This document shows positions 53,627 to 61,367 of a stretch of DNA of 64,000 nt, one piece after another. The notes under the pieces are model-generated. The model searched no databases and was not told the origin of the DNA. It was given only the letters and a program-made list of their open reading frames with translations. Both the position numbers and the translations under genes were made by a program. Position 1 is the stretch's first letter, and every line of letters begins with the position of its first letter. Source of the DNA: Pseudonocardia petroleophila (GTDB taxonomy: Bacteria; Actinomycetota; Actinomycetes; Mycobacteriales; Pseudonocardiaceae); NCBI RefSeq assembly GCF_014235185.1, contig NZ_CP060131.1:2425501-2489500 (forward strand). The letters are read 5' to 3'.

Positions 53627-54788
53627 GGAGCACCTCCACGTCACCGGCGTTCGCGTTCACGGCGATCTCCAGCGGGCGCCCGCCCGCGACGCCGTCGGCA
53701 CCCAGGTCGCTGACGTCGAGCCGGACGTCGAGCCCGTCGCGCACCTCCTCGCCGTAGCGGATCGAGCCGACCCCGAGCGCGCCGGTGAGCGTCAGGTCCG
53801 CATCGGCGGGAACGGTGATCGTGACGTCCCCCGCGCCGAGCCGGACCTCCGTGCGGACCGGGTCCCCCGGCCCGGAGAGGTCGAGCCCGCTCAGGTCGAG
53901 GTCGACGTCGCCGGCCGACCGGGTGTACACCGGCGCGAGCTGGGCCGGGGTCGTCGGGTTCGCGACCAGGTCGCCGACGCCGCCCGCGGGCCAGTCGAAC
54001 GACGCCGTCGCGAGCGAGCCCCAGGTCAGCAGCCCGACGAGCACCGCGACGGGGACCAGGCCGCGCCCGGCCCGCAGGAACGAGCCGACGACGAGCCCGA
54101 GCCCGAGCACCGCGAGCACCACCCCGAGCAGCACCGGGGTGTTCGCGAGGGTCAGTACCCCCAGCGCGAGCATCAGCAGGGCGGTGGCCCCGCCCGCCAG
54201 CAGCGCGACGCCGAGCGTCACCGCCGTCACCGGCGGGCGGCGCCGCTCGGGGACGGGCGGCGGACCCCCGGGTTCGGGCAGGTCCCAGGCGAAGGGGGCG
54301 GCCCCGAGGGGGTCCCAGGCCGGCGGGGCGTCGCCCTTGACGAGCGAGACGGTGCCGGGCTCCTCCACCGGCGCCGCGACCGGGGCCGCGGTGACGGGGG
54401 CGCGGTCGCCGCGGCTGCGGTGCAGCAGGAACAGCAGCCCCAGCGCGACGACCAGCGGCAGGATCCCGAAGCCCTGCCCGTCGAACAGGGACCCGACGCC
54501 GATCGCGCCGACCACGGCCAGCCCCACCAGCGCGGCGCCGCGCGGCCCGCCCCGCGAGACCGGCGCGTCGGTGCCGTCGGGCAGGGCGATCCAGCCGGCG
54601 ACGTAGAGCAGGACGCCGACGCCCGAGAACGCGGCGACGACGAACGCCACGCGGATCAGCACCGGATCCACGTCGTAGCGGCGCGCGATGCCCGCGGCCA
54701 CGCCGGCGACCTGCCGGCCCTCCCGCGGCCGTGCCGGCCGCGTGTCCCACATGTCGCGGAGGCTCGTCCGCAGCTCTGTCCCGTCCAT
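53619..54788 (-). CDS. PspC-domain membrane protein with LiaF-like C-terminal domain
   Basis: Residues 20-75 are a PspC domain ('VAGVAAGIARRYDVDPVLIR', 'LLYVAGWIALPDG'). Several membrane helices follow (about 85-130 and 220-290). The C-terminal about 110 residues ('GDVDLDLSGLDLSGPGDPVR ... LGAGDVTITVPADADLTLTG') are a repetitive beta domain like that of LiaF/VraT or polymeric adhesins. Such proteins sense or buffer envelope stress. It is divergent, by 107 bases, from a PspC histidine kinase. Confidence 0.82.
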   Translation of the reverse strand: MDGTELRTSLRDMWDTRPARPREGRQVAGVAAGIARRYDVDPVLIRVAFVVAAFSGVGVLLYVAGWIALPDGTDAPVSRGGPRGAALVGLAVVGAIGVGSLFDGQGFGILPLVVALGLLFLLHRSRGDRAPVTAAPVAAPVEEPGTVSLVKGDAPPAWDPLGAAPFAWDLPEPGGPPPVPERRRPPVTAVTLGVALLAGGATALLMLALGVLTLANTPVLLGVVLAVLGLGLVVGSFLRAGRGLVPVAVLVGLLTWGSLATASFDWPAGGVGDLVANPTTPAQLAPVYTRSAGDVDLDLSGLDLSGPGDPVRTEVRLGAGDVTITVPADADLTLTGALGVGSIRYGEEVRDGLDVRLDVSDLGADGVAGGRPLEIAVNANAGDVEVLRG

Positions 54789-54895
54789 GTCCACCACCCT
54801 GCTCGCCGGTGACCCCCGAATCATGGGGGATGACCCCGGCCCACCCCCGAGTTTCCCCCGATGACCACCCACCCGGTGCGTGTGACGATGGTGCG

Positions 54896-56092
54896 GTGAA
54901 CACGCCGACCCCTCCGCTCGTCCGCCGTCGCAGCGGGCGCATCGTCGCGGGCGTCGCGGGCGGGGTGGCCGACCACCTCGGCGTCCCGGTCACCTGGGTC
55001 CGCGCCGCCTTCATCGCCCTCGGGGCCATGTGGTGGGCGGGCGCGCTGGCCTACGGGCTGCTCTGGGTCTTCGTCCGGCAGGAGAGCGCCGAGGTCACCC
55101 GCGCCACGCCGCGCCGCGAGCGCCAGCAGGCCCTCGGCCTCGCCGCGCTCGGCGTCGCGGGGGCGCTGGTGGCTGCCGCGCTCGGCAACGACCTGGTCGG
55201 CTGGATCGCCGGTCCGCTCGGGGTGGCCGCGGTCGGGGCGGCCCTGGTGTGGCGCGAGGCCGACGAGGGGCAGCGCCGCCGCTGGACCCGCACCGGGGGC
55301 CGCACCGCGCTGTGGCGGACCGTCGCCGGTGCGCTGTTCGTCGCCGCCGGGATCGCGGTGTTCCTGTTCGGCCAGCTCCAGCTCGGGCAGGTGCAGTTCG
55401 CGCTGCTCGCGGTGCTGGCCACGCTCGTCGGCGTCGGGGTGCTGACGGTCCCGTGGTGGGTGCGGCTGGTCCGCGAGCTCACCGAGGAGCGCCGCGAGCG
55501 GATCGTGGAGACCGAGCGCGCCGAGATCGCCGCGCACCTGCACGACTCGGTGCTGCAGACCCTGGCGCTGATCCAGCGCCAGTCCGACCAGCCCCGCGAG
55601 GTGGCCCGGCTGGCCCGCGGGCAGGAGCGCGAGCTGCGGACCTGGCTCTACGGGGCGGGCGGCTACGGCATCCCCGCGTCCGACGCCGGCCTCACCGCCG
55701 CGCTGGCCGCCGCGGCCGCCGAGGTGGAGGACACCTACGCCGTCACCGTGGCCCCCGTCGTCGTCGGCGGCGACCGGCCACTCGACGAGCACCTGCGCGC
55801 GCTCGTGCTCGCCGGGCGCGAGGCGATGGTCAACGCGGCCAAGCATGCCGGGGTCGCCGAGGTGTCGGTCTACTGCGAGGTGGAGGACGACGAGGTCAAC
55901 CTGTTCGTCCGCGACCGCGGATCCGGCTTCGACCCCGCCGACGTGCCCGACGACCGGCACGGCCTGGCCGACTCGGTGCACGGCAGGATGGACCGGCACG
56001 GCGGTACCGTCCGCCTGCGCAGCACGCCGGGCGAGGGCACCGAGGTGCACCTGGCGATGCGGGCACGCACCCACGAGGAGGCGGCGACATGA
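54896..56092 (+). CDS. PspC-domain sensor histidine kinase (NarL/LiaS-like)
   Basis: The 398-residue protein opens with a PspC domain ('RIVAGVAGGVADHLGVPVTW'), has four to five membrane helices, then a HisKA_3 dimerisation segment with phospho-acceptor His216 ('AAHLHDSVLQTLALIQRQ') and a HATPase domain ('EAMVNAAKHAG', 'VRDRGSGFDP'). It should phosphorylate the response regulator encoded four bases in overlap downstream (ATGA). Signal probably arises in the membrane. GTG start at 54896. Confidence 0.88.
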   Translation: MNTPTPPLVRRRSGRIVAGVAGGVADHLGVPVTWVRAAFIALGAMWWAGALAYGLLWVFVRQESAEVTRATPRRERQQALGLAALGVAGALVAAALGNDLVGWIAGPLGVAAVGAALVWREADEGQRRRWTRTGGRTALWRTVAGALFVAAGIAVFLFGQLQLGQVQFALLAVLATLVGVGVLTVPWWVRLVRELTEERRERIVETERAEIAAHLHDSVLQTLALIQRQSDQPREVARLARGQERELRTWLYGAGGYGIPASDAGLTAALAAAAAEVEDTYAVTVAPVVVGGDRPLDEHLRALVLAGREAMVNAAKHAGVAEVSVYCEVEDDEVNLFVRDRGSGFDPADVPDDRHGLADSVHGRMDRHGGTVRLRSTPGEGTEVHLAMRARTHEEAAT

Positions 56093-56754
56093 CCGAGCCG
56101 GAGAACACGATCAAGGTCGTCCTGGTCGACGACCACGCCCTGTTCCGCTCCGGGGTGCGCGCCGAGCTCGACCGCGCGGTCCCCGACGTCTCGGTCGTCG
56201 GCGAGGCCGGGTCGGTCGACGAGGCGGTGGCCGCGATCCGCCACCTCCGCCCCGACGTCGTGCTGCTCGACGTCCACATGCCCGACGGCGGCGGCGCGGA
56301 GGTGCTGCGCCAGCTGCGTCCCGAGCTGCCGGACGTCGTGTTCCTGGCGCTGTCGGTGTCCGACGCGGCCGAGGACGTCATCGCGGTGATCCGGGCCGGC
56401 GCCCGCGGCTACGTCACGAAGACCATCTCCGGGCGGGAGCTGGCCGACGCCGTGCGCCGCGTGCACGGCGGCGACCCGGTGTTCTCGCCGCGGCTGGCCG
56501 GGTTCGTGCTCGACGTGTTCTCCCAGAAGCCCGGAGCGGCCCCGCCCGGCGACCCGGAGCTCGACCTGCTCACCCGCCGCGAGCGCGACGTCCTGCGCCT
56601 GCTGGCCCGCGGGTACGCCTACAAGGAGATCGCCGGGGAGCTGTTCATCTCGGTGAAGACGGTGGAGACGCACGTGTCGTCGGTGCTGCGCAAGACGCAG
56701 CTGTCCAACCGCTACGAACTCTCGCGCTGGGCCTCGGACCGCAGGCTGGTCTGA
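56089..56754 (+). CDS. LuxR-family response regulator paired with PspC kinase
   Basis: The 221-residue protein has a receiver domain with 'LVDDH', phospho-acceptor Asp61 ('VLLDVHMPDGG') and Lys in 'YVTKTIS', and a C-terminal helix-turn-helix ('LLTRRERDVLRLLARGYAYK ... VKTVETHVSSVLRKTQLSNR'). ATG overlaps the kinase stop. The likely target is the divergent pspC-like gene, by analogy with LiaFSR systems (inference). Confidence 0.9.
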   Translation: MTEPENTIKVVLVDDHALFRSGVRAELDRAVPDVSVVGEAGSVDEAVAAIRHLRPDVVLLDVHMPDGGGAEVLRQLRPELPDVVFLALSVSDAAEDVIAVIRAGARGYVTKTISGRELADAVRRVHGGDPVFSPRLAGFVLDVFSQKPGAAPPGDPELDLLTRRERDVLRLLARGYAYKEIAGELFISVKTVETHVSSVLRKTQLSNRYELSRWASDRRLV

Positions 56755-56758
56755 CCGC

Positions 56759-57640
56759 TCAGAGCAGGCCGCTGGCCAGCCCGCCGACGAGGCTGGGGCT
56801 GCCGCCGCCGAGCGCGTCGCCGACGCCGCTGACGGCCCCGCCGAGCCCGCCGACGACGCCGCCGACCGGCCCGCCCACGGTCTCGCCGACACCCTCCACG
56901 GCGCCGCCCAGACCCGACCGCTCCCCGGTGGGCGCGGGGTCGGCGTCGCCGCCCTGGTCGCCGGAGCCGGACCCGCCGCCGGTGGACGACCCCGCGGAGG
57001 TGTCGCCACCCGTGCTGCTGCCGCCGCCACCGGCGGTGCCCGAGGACCCCGAGGAGGCGGCCGTGCCGCCGGTGCCGGAGGCGGCGGGCGCGGCCGACGC
57101 GCCGGACGGGGCGGTGGCGCCGGACGCGGCGCGGGGGAACGCGACGTCGGTCCAGGCCATCGGCGCGGCCTCACCCGGGTCGAGCGGGTCGGTCTGCGCG
57201 GTGTTGTCGACGACGGTGGGGATCGCGCGGTCCTGGCCCTGCGGGAGGTCGAGGCGCCCCTCGCCCGCGTAGCCGCCGCCGGAGGACCGGGAGTCGTCGG
57301 CGGTGTCGGTGACCGAGGAGTCGGTCATGACGGCCGCACCGAAGACCGAACCCGCGGCGACCAGCGTGCCGGCCGCGATCGCGCTGCGGCGCACGAACGC
57401 GCCGGACCCGCGCCGGGGTGCGTCGTCGTCGGGGTCGTGCCCGCCGCGGGCGCGGACCGGGCGGTCGACGGCGTGCGGGGCCCGGCCCTCCCGGCGCAGC
57501 AGGGTGCCCACGGAGACGGGGGCGGTGGACGGCTCGGCCTCGATCAGGGGGTCCGGCGCGTAGCGGTGGAGCAGATCGGCGACCGAGACGACGCCGGTGG
57601 GCGGGGTCAGGGTTCCGGCGCGGGACACCATCTGGGGCAC
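56759..57640 (-). CDS. Low-complexity Gly/Ser/Thr-rich membrane-anchored protein
   Basis: I do not recognise a family. The 293-residue protein has a cytoplasmic N-terminus ('VSVADLLHRYAPDPLIEAEP'), one membrane helix (about residues 84-104, 'SAIAAGTLVAAGSVFGAAVM') and an extracytoplasmic tail rich in Gly, Ser, Ala and Thr that ends with Gly/Val repeats ('VGGPVGGVVGGLGGAVSGVG'). Start GTG 57640, after GGGAGG. A cell-wall-spanning or anti-sigma-like role is possible but unsupported. Confidence 0.6.
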   Translation of the reverse strand: MPQMVSRAGTLTPPTGVVSVADLLHRYAPDPLIEAEPSTAPVSVGTLLRREGRAPHAVDRPVRARGGHDPDDDAPRRGSGAFVRRSAIAAGTLVAAGSVFGAAVMTDSSVTDTADDSRSSGGGYAGEGRLDLPQGQDRAIPTVVDNTAQTDPLDPGEAAPMAWTDVAFPRAASGATAPSGASAAPAASGTGGTAASSGSSGTAGGGGSSTGGDTSAGSSTGGGSGSGDQGGDADPAPTGERSGLGGAVEGVGETVGGPVGGVVGGLGGAVSGVGDALGGGSPSLVGGLASGLL

Positions 57641-57795
57641 GGCGGCGTCGTCCTCCCTTGGAGTGAACGGGTTGCGGACTGTCTACCGGATGCCGCAGTC
57701 ACGGGCCAAGTGCTACTCGCCCGCTCACCGTCGTTCACCCGTTCAGAGCAGTGCCACTCGTCGAAGGTGACGGACCGCTCATCCCGTTGCCGTGC
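57641..57795. other. Gap between two minus-strand membrane-protein genes
   Basis: These 155 bases should contain the promoter of the low-complexity protein on the minus strand. I see its ribosome binding site (GGGAGG, 57654-57659 region) but no clear promoter hexamers, and no terminator hairpin for the gene upstream. Confidence 0.3.
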
Positions 57796-58113
57796 TCAGA
57801 CCTGCCCGCGGAACCGGCCCCGGGTCTGGTCGAGCGCGCCCTTGGCGAGCACGCCGGCCCCGCCGCCGACCAGCAGGCCGAGCACGTCGAGCGGCAGGCC
57901 GCCGCTGGTGAGCAGCAGGGCGAACGCCGCGGCCGCGGCCGTGCCGCCCGCGACCTTCCAGCGGCCGGAGACGTAGTCGGCCGTCGCCCCGCCCGCGACG
58001 CCGCGCTTGGCGGCCGCGCTGTTGAGCATCGCCAGGTACCCGACGTGACCGAGCGCGACGAGCAGCCCGGCGAGGGCCACGAGGAACGCCACCAGACCGA
58101 ACACATCACCCAT
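57796..58113 (-). CDS. Small membrane protein of unknown function
   Basis: The 105-residue protein has three hydrophobic helices ('VFGLVAFLVALAGLLVALGH', 'VAGGTAAAAAFALLLTSGG', 'VLGLLVGGGAGVLAKGALD') and no recognised motif. ATG start at 58113; 30 bases downstream of the chorismate mutase gene on the same strand, so possibly transcribed with it. Confidence 0.6.
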   Translation of the reverse strand: MGDVFGLVAFLVALAGLLVALGHVGYLAMLNSAAAKRGVAGGATADYVSGRWKVAGGTAAAAAFALLLTSGGLPLDVLGLLVGGGAGVLAKGALDQTRGRFRGQV

Positions 58114-58143
58114 GCCGTCCAGAGTGCCACGGCCGGCGCGGGG

Positions 58144-58431
58144 TCAGCGTCCGCCGAGCCGCCCGCGCCCGAGCCGCAGCAGCAGCATGCCCAGCTCGCG
58201 GCCCTCGACACCCAGGTCGCGGAAGCGGGCGAGCACGGCCATCTCGCGGTTGTAGACGATGCGCGGGCCGCCCGCGGCCATCCGGGCGCGGCCGATCCGC
58301 TGCGACACCTCGCTGCGGCGCATCACCATCCGCAGGATCTCGGCGTCGAGGTGGTCGATCTCCTTGCGCAGTTCCTGGATCTCGGCCTCGGCCGGGACGT
58401 CGTCCTGGGGTGGGGTCTGTTCGACGCTCAT
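58144..58431 (-). CDS. aroQ: Chorismate mutase, AroQ-delta type
   Basis: The 95-residue helical enzyme converts chorismate to prephenate, the branch to Phe and Tyr. 'EIQELRKEIDHLDAEILRMV' and 'RRSEVSQRIGRARMA' carry the conserved Arg, Lys/Arg and Glu of the AroQ active site; the C-terminal 'LLLRLGRGRLGG' is as in the mycobacterial Rv0948c enzyme, which is activated by complex formation with DAHP synthase. Start ATG 58431 after GAGGAGGAG (58442-58450). Upstream on the same strand is a leader peptide and attenuator with aromatic codons. Next to pcrA, as in mycobacteria. Confidence 0.93.
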   Translation of the reverse strand: MSVEQTPPQDDVPAEAEIQELRKEIDHLDAEILRMVMRRSEVSQRIGRARMAAGGPRIVYNREMAVLARFRDLGVEGRELGMLLLRLGRGRLGGR

Positions 58432-58495
58432 GGTCACGGTCTCCTCCTCATCGCCGGCGCCCGACCCGTGACACCGCACGACACCTGACACGAAG

Positions 58496-58602
58496 GAGCC
58501 CCGGGTCACGTGGACACCGGGGCTCGTGGTCGGTCAGCGCAGAGCTGCCACGGGCACCGGAATCCGGTACCCGTAGGAAAATCGCCAGCTCTGCGATCGC
58601 AC
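58496..58602 (-). promoter_or_regulatory. Ribosome-mediated attenuator of the chorismate mutase gene
   Basis: Read on the minus strand: segment 1 ACGGGTACCGG (58574-58564) covers the Tyr codons of the leader; segment 2 CCGGTGCCCGTGG (58560-58548) pairs with segment 1 (11 pairs, one a U-G pair that exists only in minus-strand RNA); segment 3 CCACGAGCCCCGG (58529-58517) pairs with segment 2 at 11 of 13 positions; segment 4 CCGGGGCTC (58504-58496) pairs perfectly with the last nine bases of segment 3, making the terminator-like hairpin. Outer arms CGCAGAGCTG/CAGCTCTGCG (58595-58586, 58547-58538) add to the 1:2 form. Stalling at Trp/Phe/Tyr codons would free segment 2 for antitermination. Confidence 0.75.
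58534..58602 (-). CDS. Aromatic leader peptide (22 residues) upstream of aroQ
   Basis: From GTG 58602 to TGA 58534 the frame reads MRSQSWRFSYGY followed by ten further residues. It places Trp at codon 6, Phe at 8, Tyr at 10 and 12: all three aromatic amino acids within seven codons. Phe uses TTT, a codon very rare in this GC-rich DNA, which would strengthen stalling. No ribosome binding site is seen; a weak -10-like CACACT six bases upstream would suit a leaderless transcript. The open frame continues upstream, so the exact start is inferred. Confidence 0.65.
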   Translation of the reverse strand: MRSQSWRFSYGYRIPVPVAALR

Positions 58603-58644
58603 CGTCGGAGTGTGCCACAGCGGGGCGCCGTCGGGGGGCGGCGG

Positions 58645-58650
58645 TAGCCT
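58645..58650 (+). promoter_or_regulatory. -10 element of pcrA
   Basis: TAGCCT lies ten bases before the pcrA ATG, predicting a leader of only about three bases. It faces away from the aroQ attenuator in the same 229-base divergent gap. Confidence 0.4.
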
Positions 58651-58660
58651 GTTCGACACG

Positions 58661-61030
58661 ATGAGCGCGCTGTTCGAACTGCCCCAGACCACCGTCACCA
58701 CACCCCGCACGAAGCGGGGTGCGGCCCTGCTGGAGGGGCTCAACCCGCGCCAGCGCGAGGCCGTCGTGCACGCCGGGTCGCCGCTGCTGATCGTCGCCGG
58801 GGCGGGGTCGGGCAAGACGCGGGTCCTCACGCACCGCATCGCGTGGCTGCTCGCCGAGCGCGACGTGCACCCCGGCGAGGTCATGTCGATCACCTTCACC
58901 AACAAGGCGGCGGCCGAGATGAAGGAGCGGGTCGACGCGCTGGTCGGGCGCCGCGGCAACGCGATGTGGGTGTCCACGTTCCACTCGATGTGCGTGCGGA
59001 TCCTGCGGCGCGAGGCCCAGCACCTGGGCGTGCGCAGCGCGTTCTCCGTCTACGACGCCGACGACACGCGCCGGCTCGTCGGGATGGTCACGCGCGACCT
59101 GGAGCTGGACCCGAAGAAGTACGCGCCCCGCGCGGTCGGGGCGCAGATCTCCAACCTCAAGAACGAGCTGCTCTCCGCCGACGACGCCGCCGAGCGGGCC
59201 ACGAACGAGTTCGAGCGCAGGGTCGCCGAGGTCTACGGCGTCTACCAGGCGCGGCTGCGCACGGCCAACGCGTTCGACTTCGACGACCTGATCATGGAGA
59301 CGGTCTCGCTGCTGGAGCGGCTGCCCGCCGTCGCGGAGTACTACCGGCGCCGGTTCCGGCACGTGCTCGTCGACGAGTACCAGGACACCAACCACGCGCA
59401 GTACGCGCTGGTCCGGGCGCTGGTGGCGCCGGCGGTCGAGGGTGCGCAGCCCGCCGAGCTGTGCGTGGTCGGCGACTCCGACCAGTCGATCTACGCCTTC
59501 CGCGGCGCCAACATCCGCAACATCGTGGAGTTCGAGAAGGACTTCCCCGACGCCCGCACGATCCTGCTGGAGCAGAACTACCGCTCCACGCAGACGATCC
59601 TCACCGCGGCCAACACCGTCATCGCCCGCAACCCCGACCGCCGCGACAAGCGCCTGTGGTCCGAGGCGGGCGACGGGGAGAAGGTCGTCGGCTACGTCGC
59701 CGACAACGAGCACGACGAGGCCGCGTTCGTCGCGCAGGAGATCGACCGGCTCGTCGACACCGGGGAGTACCGCAACTCCGACATCGCCGTCTTCTACCGC
59801 ACCAACTCCCAGTCGCGGGTGTTCGAGGGCGTGTTCGCCCGGGTCGGGATGGCCTACAAGATCGTCGGCGGGGTGCGGTTCTACGAGCGGATGGAGGTGC
59901 GCGACGCGCTCGCGTACCTGCGGGTCCTGTCCAACCCCGACGACACGGTGAGCCTGCGGCGCATCCTCAACGTCCCGAAGCGGGGGATCGGCGAGCGGGC
60001 CGAGGAGATGGTCGCCTCCTACGCCGACCGCGAGCGGATCTCCTTCGCCACGGCCCTGCGCGTCGCCGCGGAGGACCCCGGCAGGGTGCCCGGCCTGGTC
60101 ACGCGCTCGCAGCGGGCCATCGCCGGGTTCGTCCGGATCCTCGACGAGCTGGGCGAGCTGGTGGAGCGCGGCGAGGAGACCGCGGAGCTGCTGGAGGCCG
60201 TCTACGCGAAGACCGGCTACACCGCCGAGCTGGAGGCCAGCGAGGACCCGCAGGACGGCTCCCGGCTCGACAACCTCGCCGAGCTGGTCACGGTCGCGCG
60301 CGAGTTCGCCGGCGACGCCGCGGTGGCCGACGCCGCGGTCGCGCCCGAGTTCGACCCAGCTGGTTTCGACGGGGGCCTGCCGGAGCCCGGCGTCCCGGAC
60401 CCGGGGTCGCTCGCCGCGTTCCTGGAGCGGGTGGCGCTCGTCGCCGACGCCGACTCCATCCCCGACGACGACCAGGGCATGGTCACCCTGATGACGCTGC
60501 ACACGGCGAAGGGGCTGGAGTTCCCCGTCGTGTTCCTCACCGGCTGGGAGGACGGCGTGTTCCCGCACATGCGGGCCATGGGCGACCCGGCGGAGTTGGC
60601 GGAGGAGCGGCGGCTGGCCTACGTCGGCATCACGCGGGCGCGGCAGCGGCTCTACCTGTCCCGGGCCATGATCCGCTCGGCGTTCGGCCAGCCCAACGCC
60701 AACCCGGCGTCGCGGTTCCTCGCCGAGGTGCCCGACACGCTGGTCGACTGGCGCCGCTCGGAGCCGGAGCGGTCGGCGCCGGTGGGCCGGTTCGGCTTCG
60801 GGCGCCGCAGCACGGCCACCGACCGGGGCAGCTGGAACGTCCCGAAGGCGTCGATGGCGCCCACCCTGAGCCTCGACGTCGGCGACCGCGTCAACCACGA
60901 CAAGTACGGCCTCGGCACCGTCACGGCGTCCGACGGCACGGGGGCGCGGGCCACCGTCACCATCGACTTCGGCAGCGCCGGAACGGTCCGGCTCATGCTC
61001 ATCGGCGGCGTGCCGCTGCAGAAGCTGTAG
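58661..61030 (+). CDS. pcrA: ATP-dependent DNA helicase PcrA/UvrD1
   Basis: The 789-residue SF1A helicase has the Q motif 'GLNPRQREAV', Walker A Lys52 ('GAGSGKTRVL'), motif Ia 'ITFTNKAAAEMKERV', Walker B 'LVDEYQDTNHAQY', motif III 'GDSDQSIYAFRGA', motif IV 'LEQNYRST', motif V 'TLHTAKGLEFPVVFLTGWED' and motif VI 'AYVGITRARQRLYLS'. The C-terminal 'VGDRVNHDKYGLGTV' is the Tudor-like domain that contacts RNA polymerase. It acts in nucleotide excision repair and replication restart. Start ATG 58661; the longer reading upstream runs through the aroQ leader. Confidence 0.96.
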   Translation: MSALFELPQTTVTTPRTKRGAALLEGLNPRQREAVVHAGSPLLIVAGAGSGKTRVLTHRIAWLLAERDVHPGEVMSITFTNKAAAEMKERVDALVGRRGNAMWVSTFHSMCVRILRREAQHLGVRSAFSVYDADDTRRLVGMVTRDLELDPKKYAPRAVGAQISNLKNELLSADDAAERATNEFERRVAEVYGVYQARLRTANAFDFDDLIMETVSLLERLPAVAEYYRRRFRHVLVDEYQDTNHAQYALVRALVAPAVEGAQPAELCVVGDSDQSIYAFRGANIRNIVEFEKDFPDARTILLEQNYRSTQTILTAANTVIARNPDRRDKRLWSEAGDGEKVVGYVADNEHDEAAFVAQEIDRLVDTGEYRNSDIAVFYRTNSQSRVFEGVFARVGMAYKIVGGVRFYERMEVRDALAYLRVLSNPDDTVSLRRILNVPKRGIGERAEEMVASYADRERISFATALRVAAEDPGRVPGLVTRSQRAIAGFVRILDELGELVERGEETAELLEAVYAKTGYTAELEASEDPQDGSRLDNLAELVTVAREFAGDAAVADAAVAPEFDPAGFDGGLPEPGVPDPGSLAAFLERVALVADADSIPDDDQGMVTLMTLHTAKGLEFPVVFLTGWEDGVFPHMRAMGDPAELAEERRLAYVGITRARQRLYLSRAMIRSAFGQPNANPASRFLAEVPDTLVDWRRSEPERSAPVGRFGFGRRSTATDRGSWNVPKASMAPTLSLDVGDRVNHDKYGLGTVTASDGTGARATVTIDFGSAGTVRLMLIGGVPLQKL

Positions 61031-61037
61031 GCCCGCC

Positions 61038-61367
61038 GTGGACGCCGACCCGGGGGACGCCGCCGAGCGCTACGCCGCCGTCGTCGCGGCGTTCGAGGAC
61101 GACCCGCACGTCGAGCCGCCCCGGCCGGGGGCCCGCGGGTTCGGGTCCACCGCGCTGCGCACCGGCGGGTCGATCTTCGCGATGCTCGACGTCTTCGGGC
61201 GGTTCGTCGTCAAGCTCGATGCCGCGCGCGCGGCGGAGCTGATCGACGCGGGCGTGGGCGCGCCGTTCGACGACGGCCACGGCCGCGCGATGCGCGCGTG
61301 GCTGGTGCTGGGGCCCGAGCAGGACTGGCCGGCGTACGCGCGGGAGGCGCGGGCCCGGGCTCAGTAG
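61038..61367 (+). CDS. TfoX N-terminal/MmcQ-like small protein
   Basis: The 109-residue protein has the compact fold suggested by 'YAAVVAAFEDDPHVEPP', 'GSIFAMLDVFGRFVVKLDAA' and 'GPEQDWPAYAREARARA', resembling the TfoX N-terminal or YjbR family. Role unknown. GTG start seven bases after pcrA, so probably co-transcribed. Its 3' end overlaps the convergent M23 peptidase gene by seven bases. Confidence 0.7.
   Translation: MDADPGDAAERYAAVVAAFEDDPHVEPPRPGARGFGSTALRTGGSIFAMLDVFGRFVVKLDAARAAELIDAGVGAPFDDGHGRAMRAWLVLGPEQDWPAYAREARARAQ

Noticed and set aside
58496-58595. The hairpins between aroQ and pcrA as a plain terminator or a tRNA-like ncRNA
   Set aside because: The two genes are divergent, so no upstream transcript needs ending here, and the sequence has no tRNA features. 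The leader-peptide reading explains all elements.
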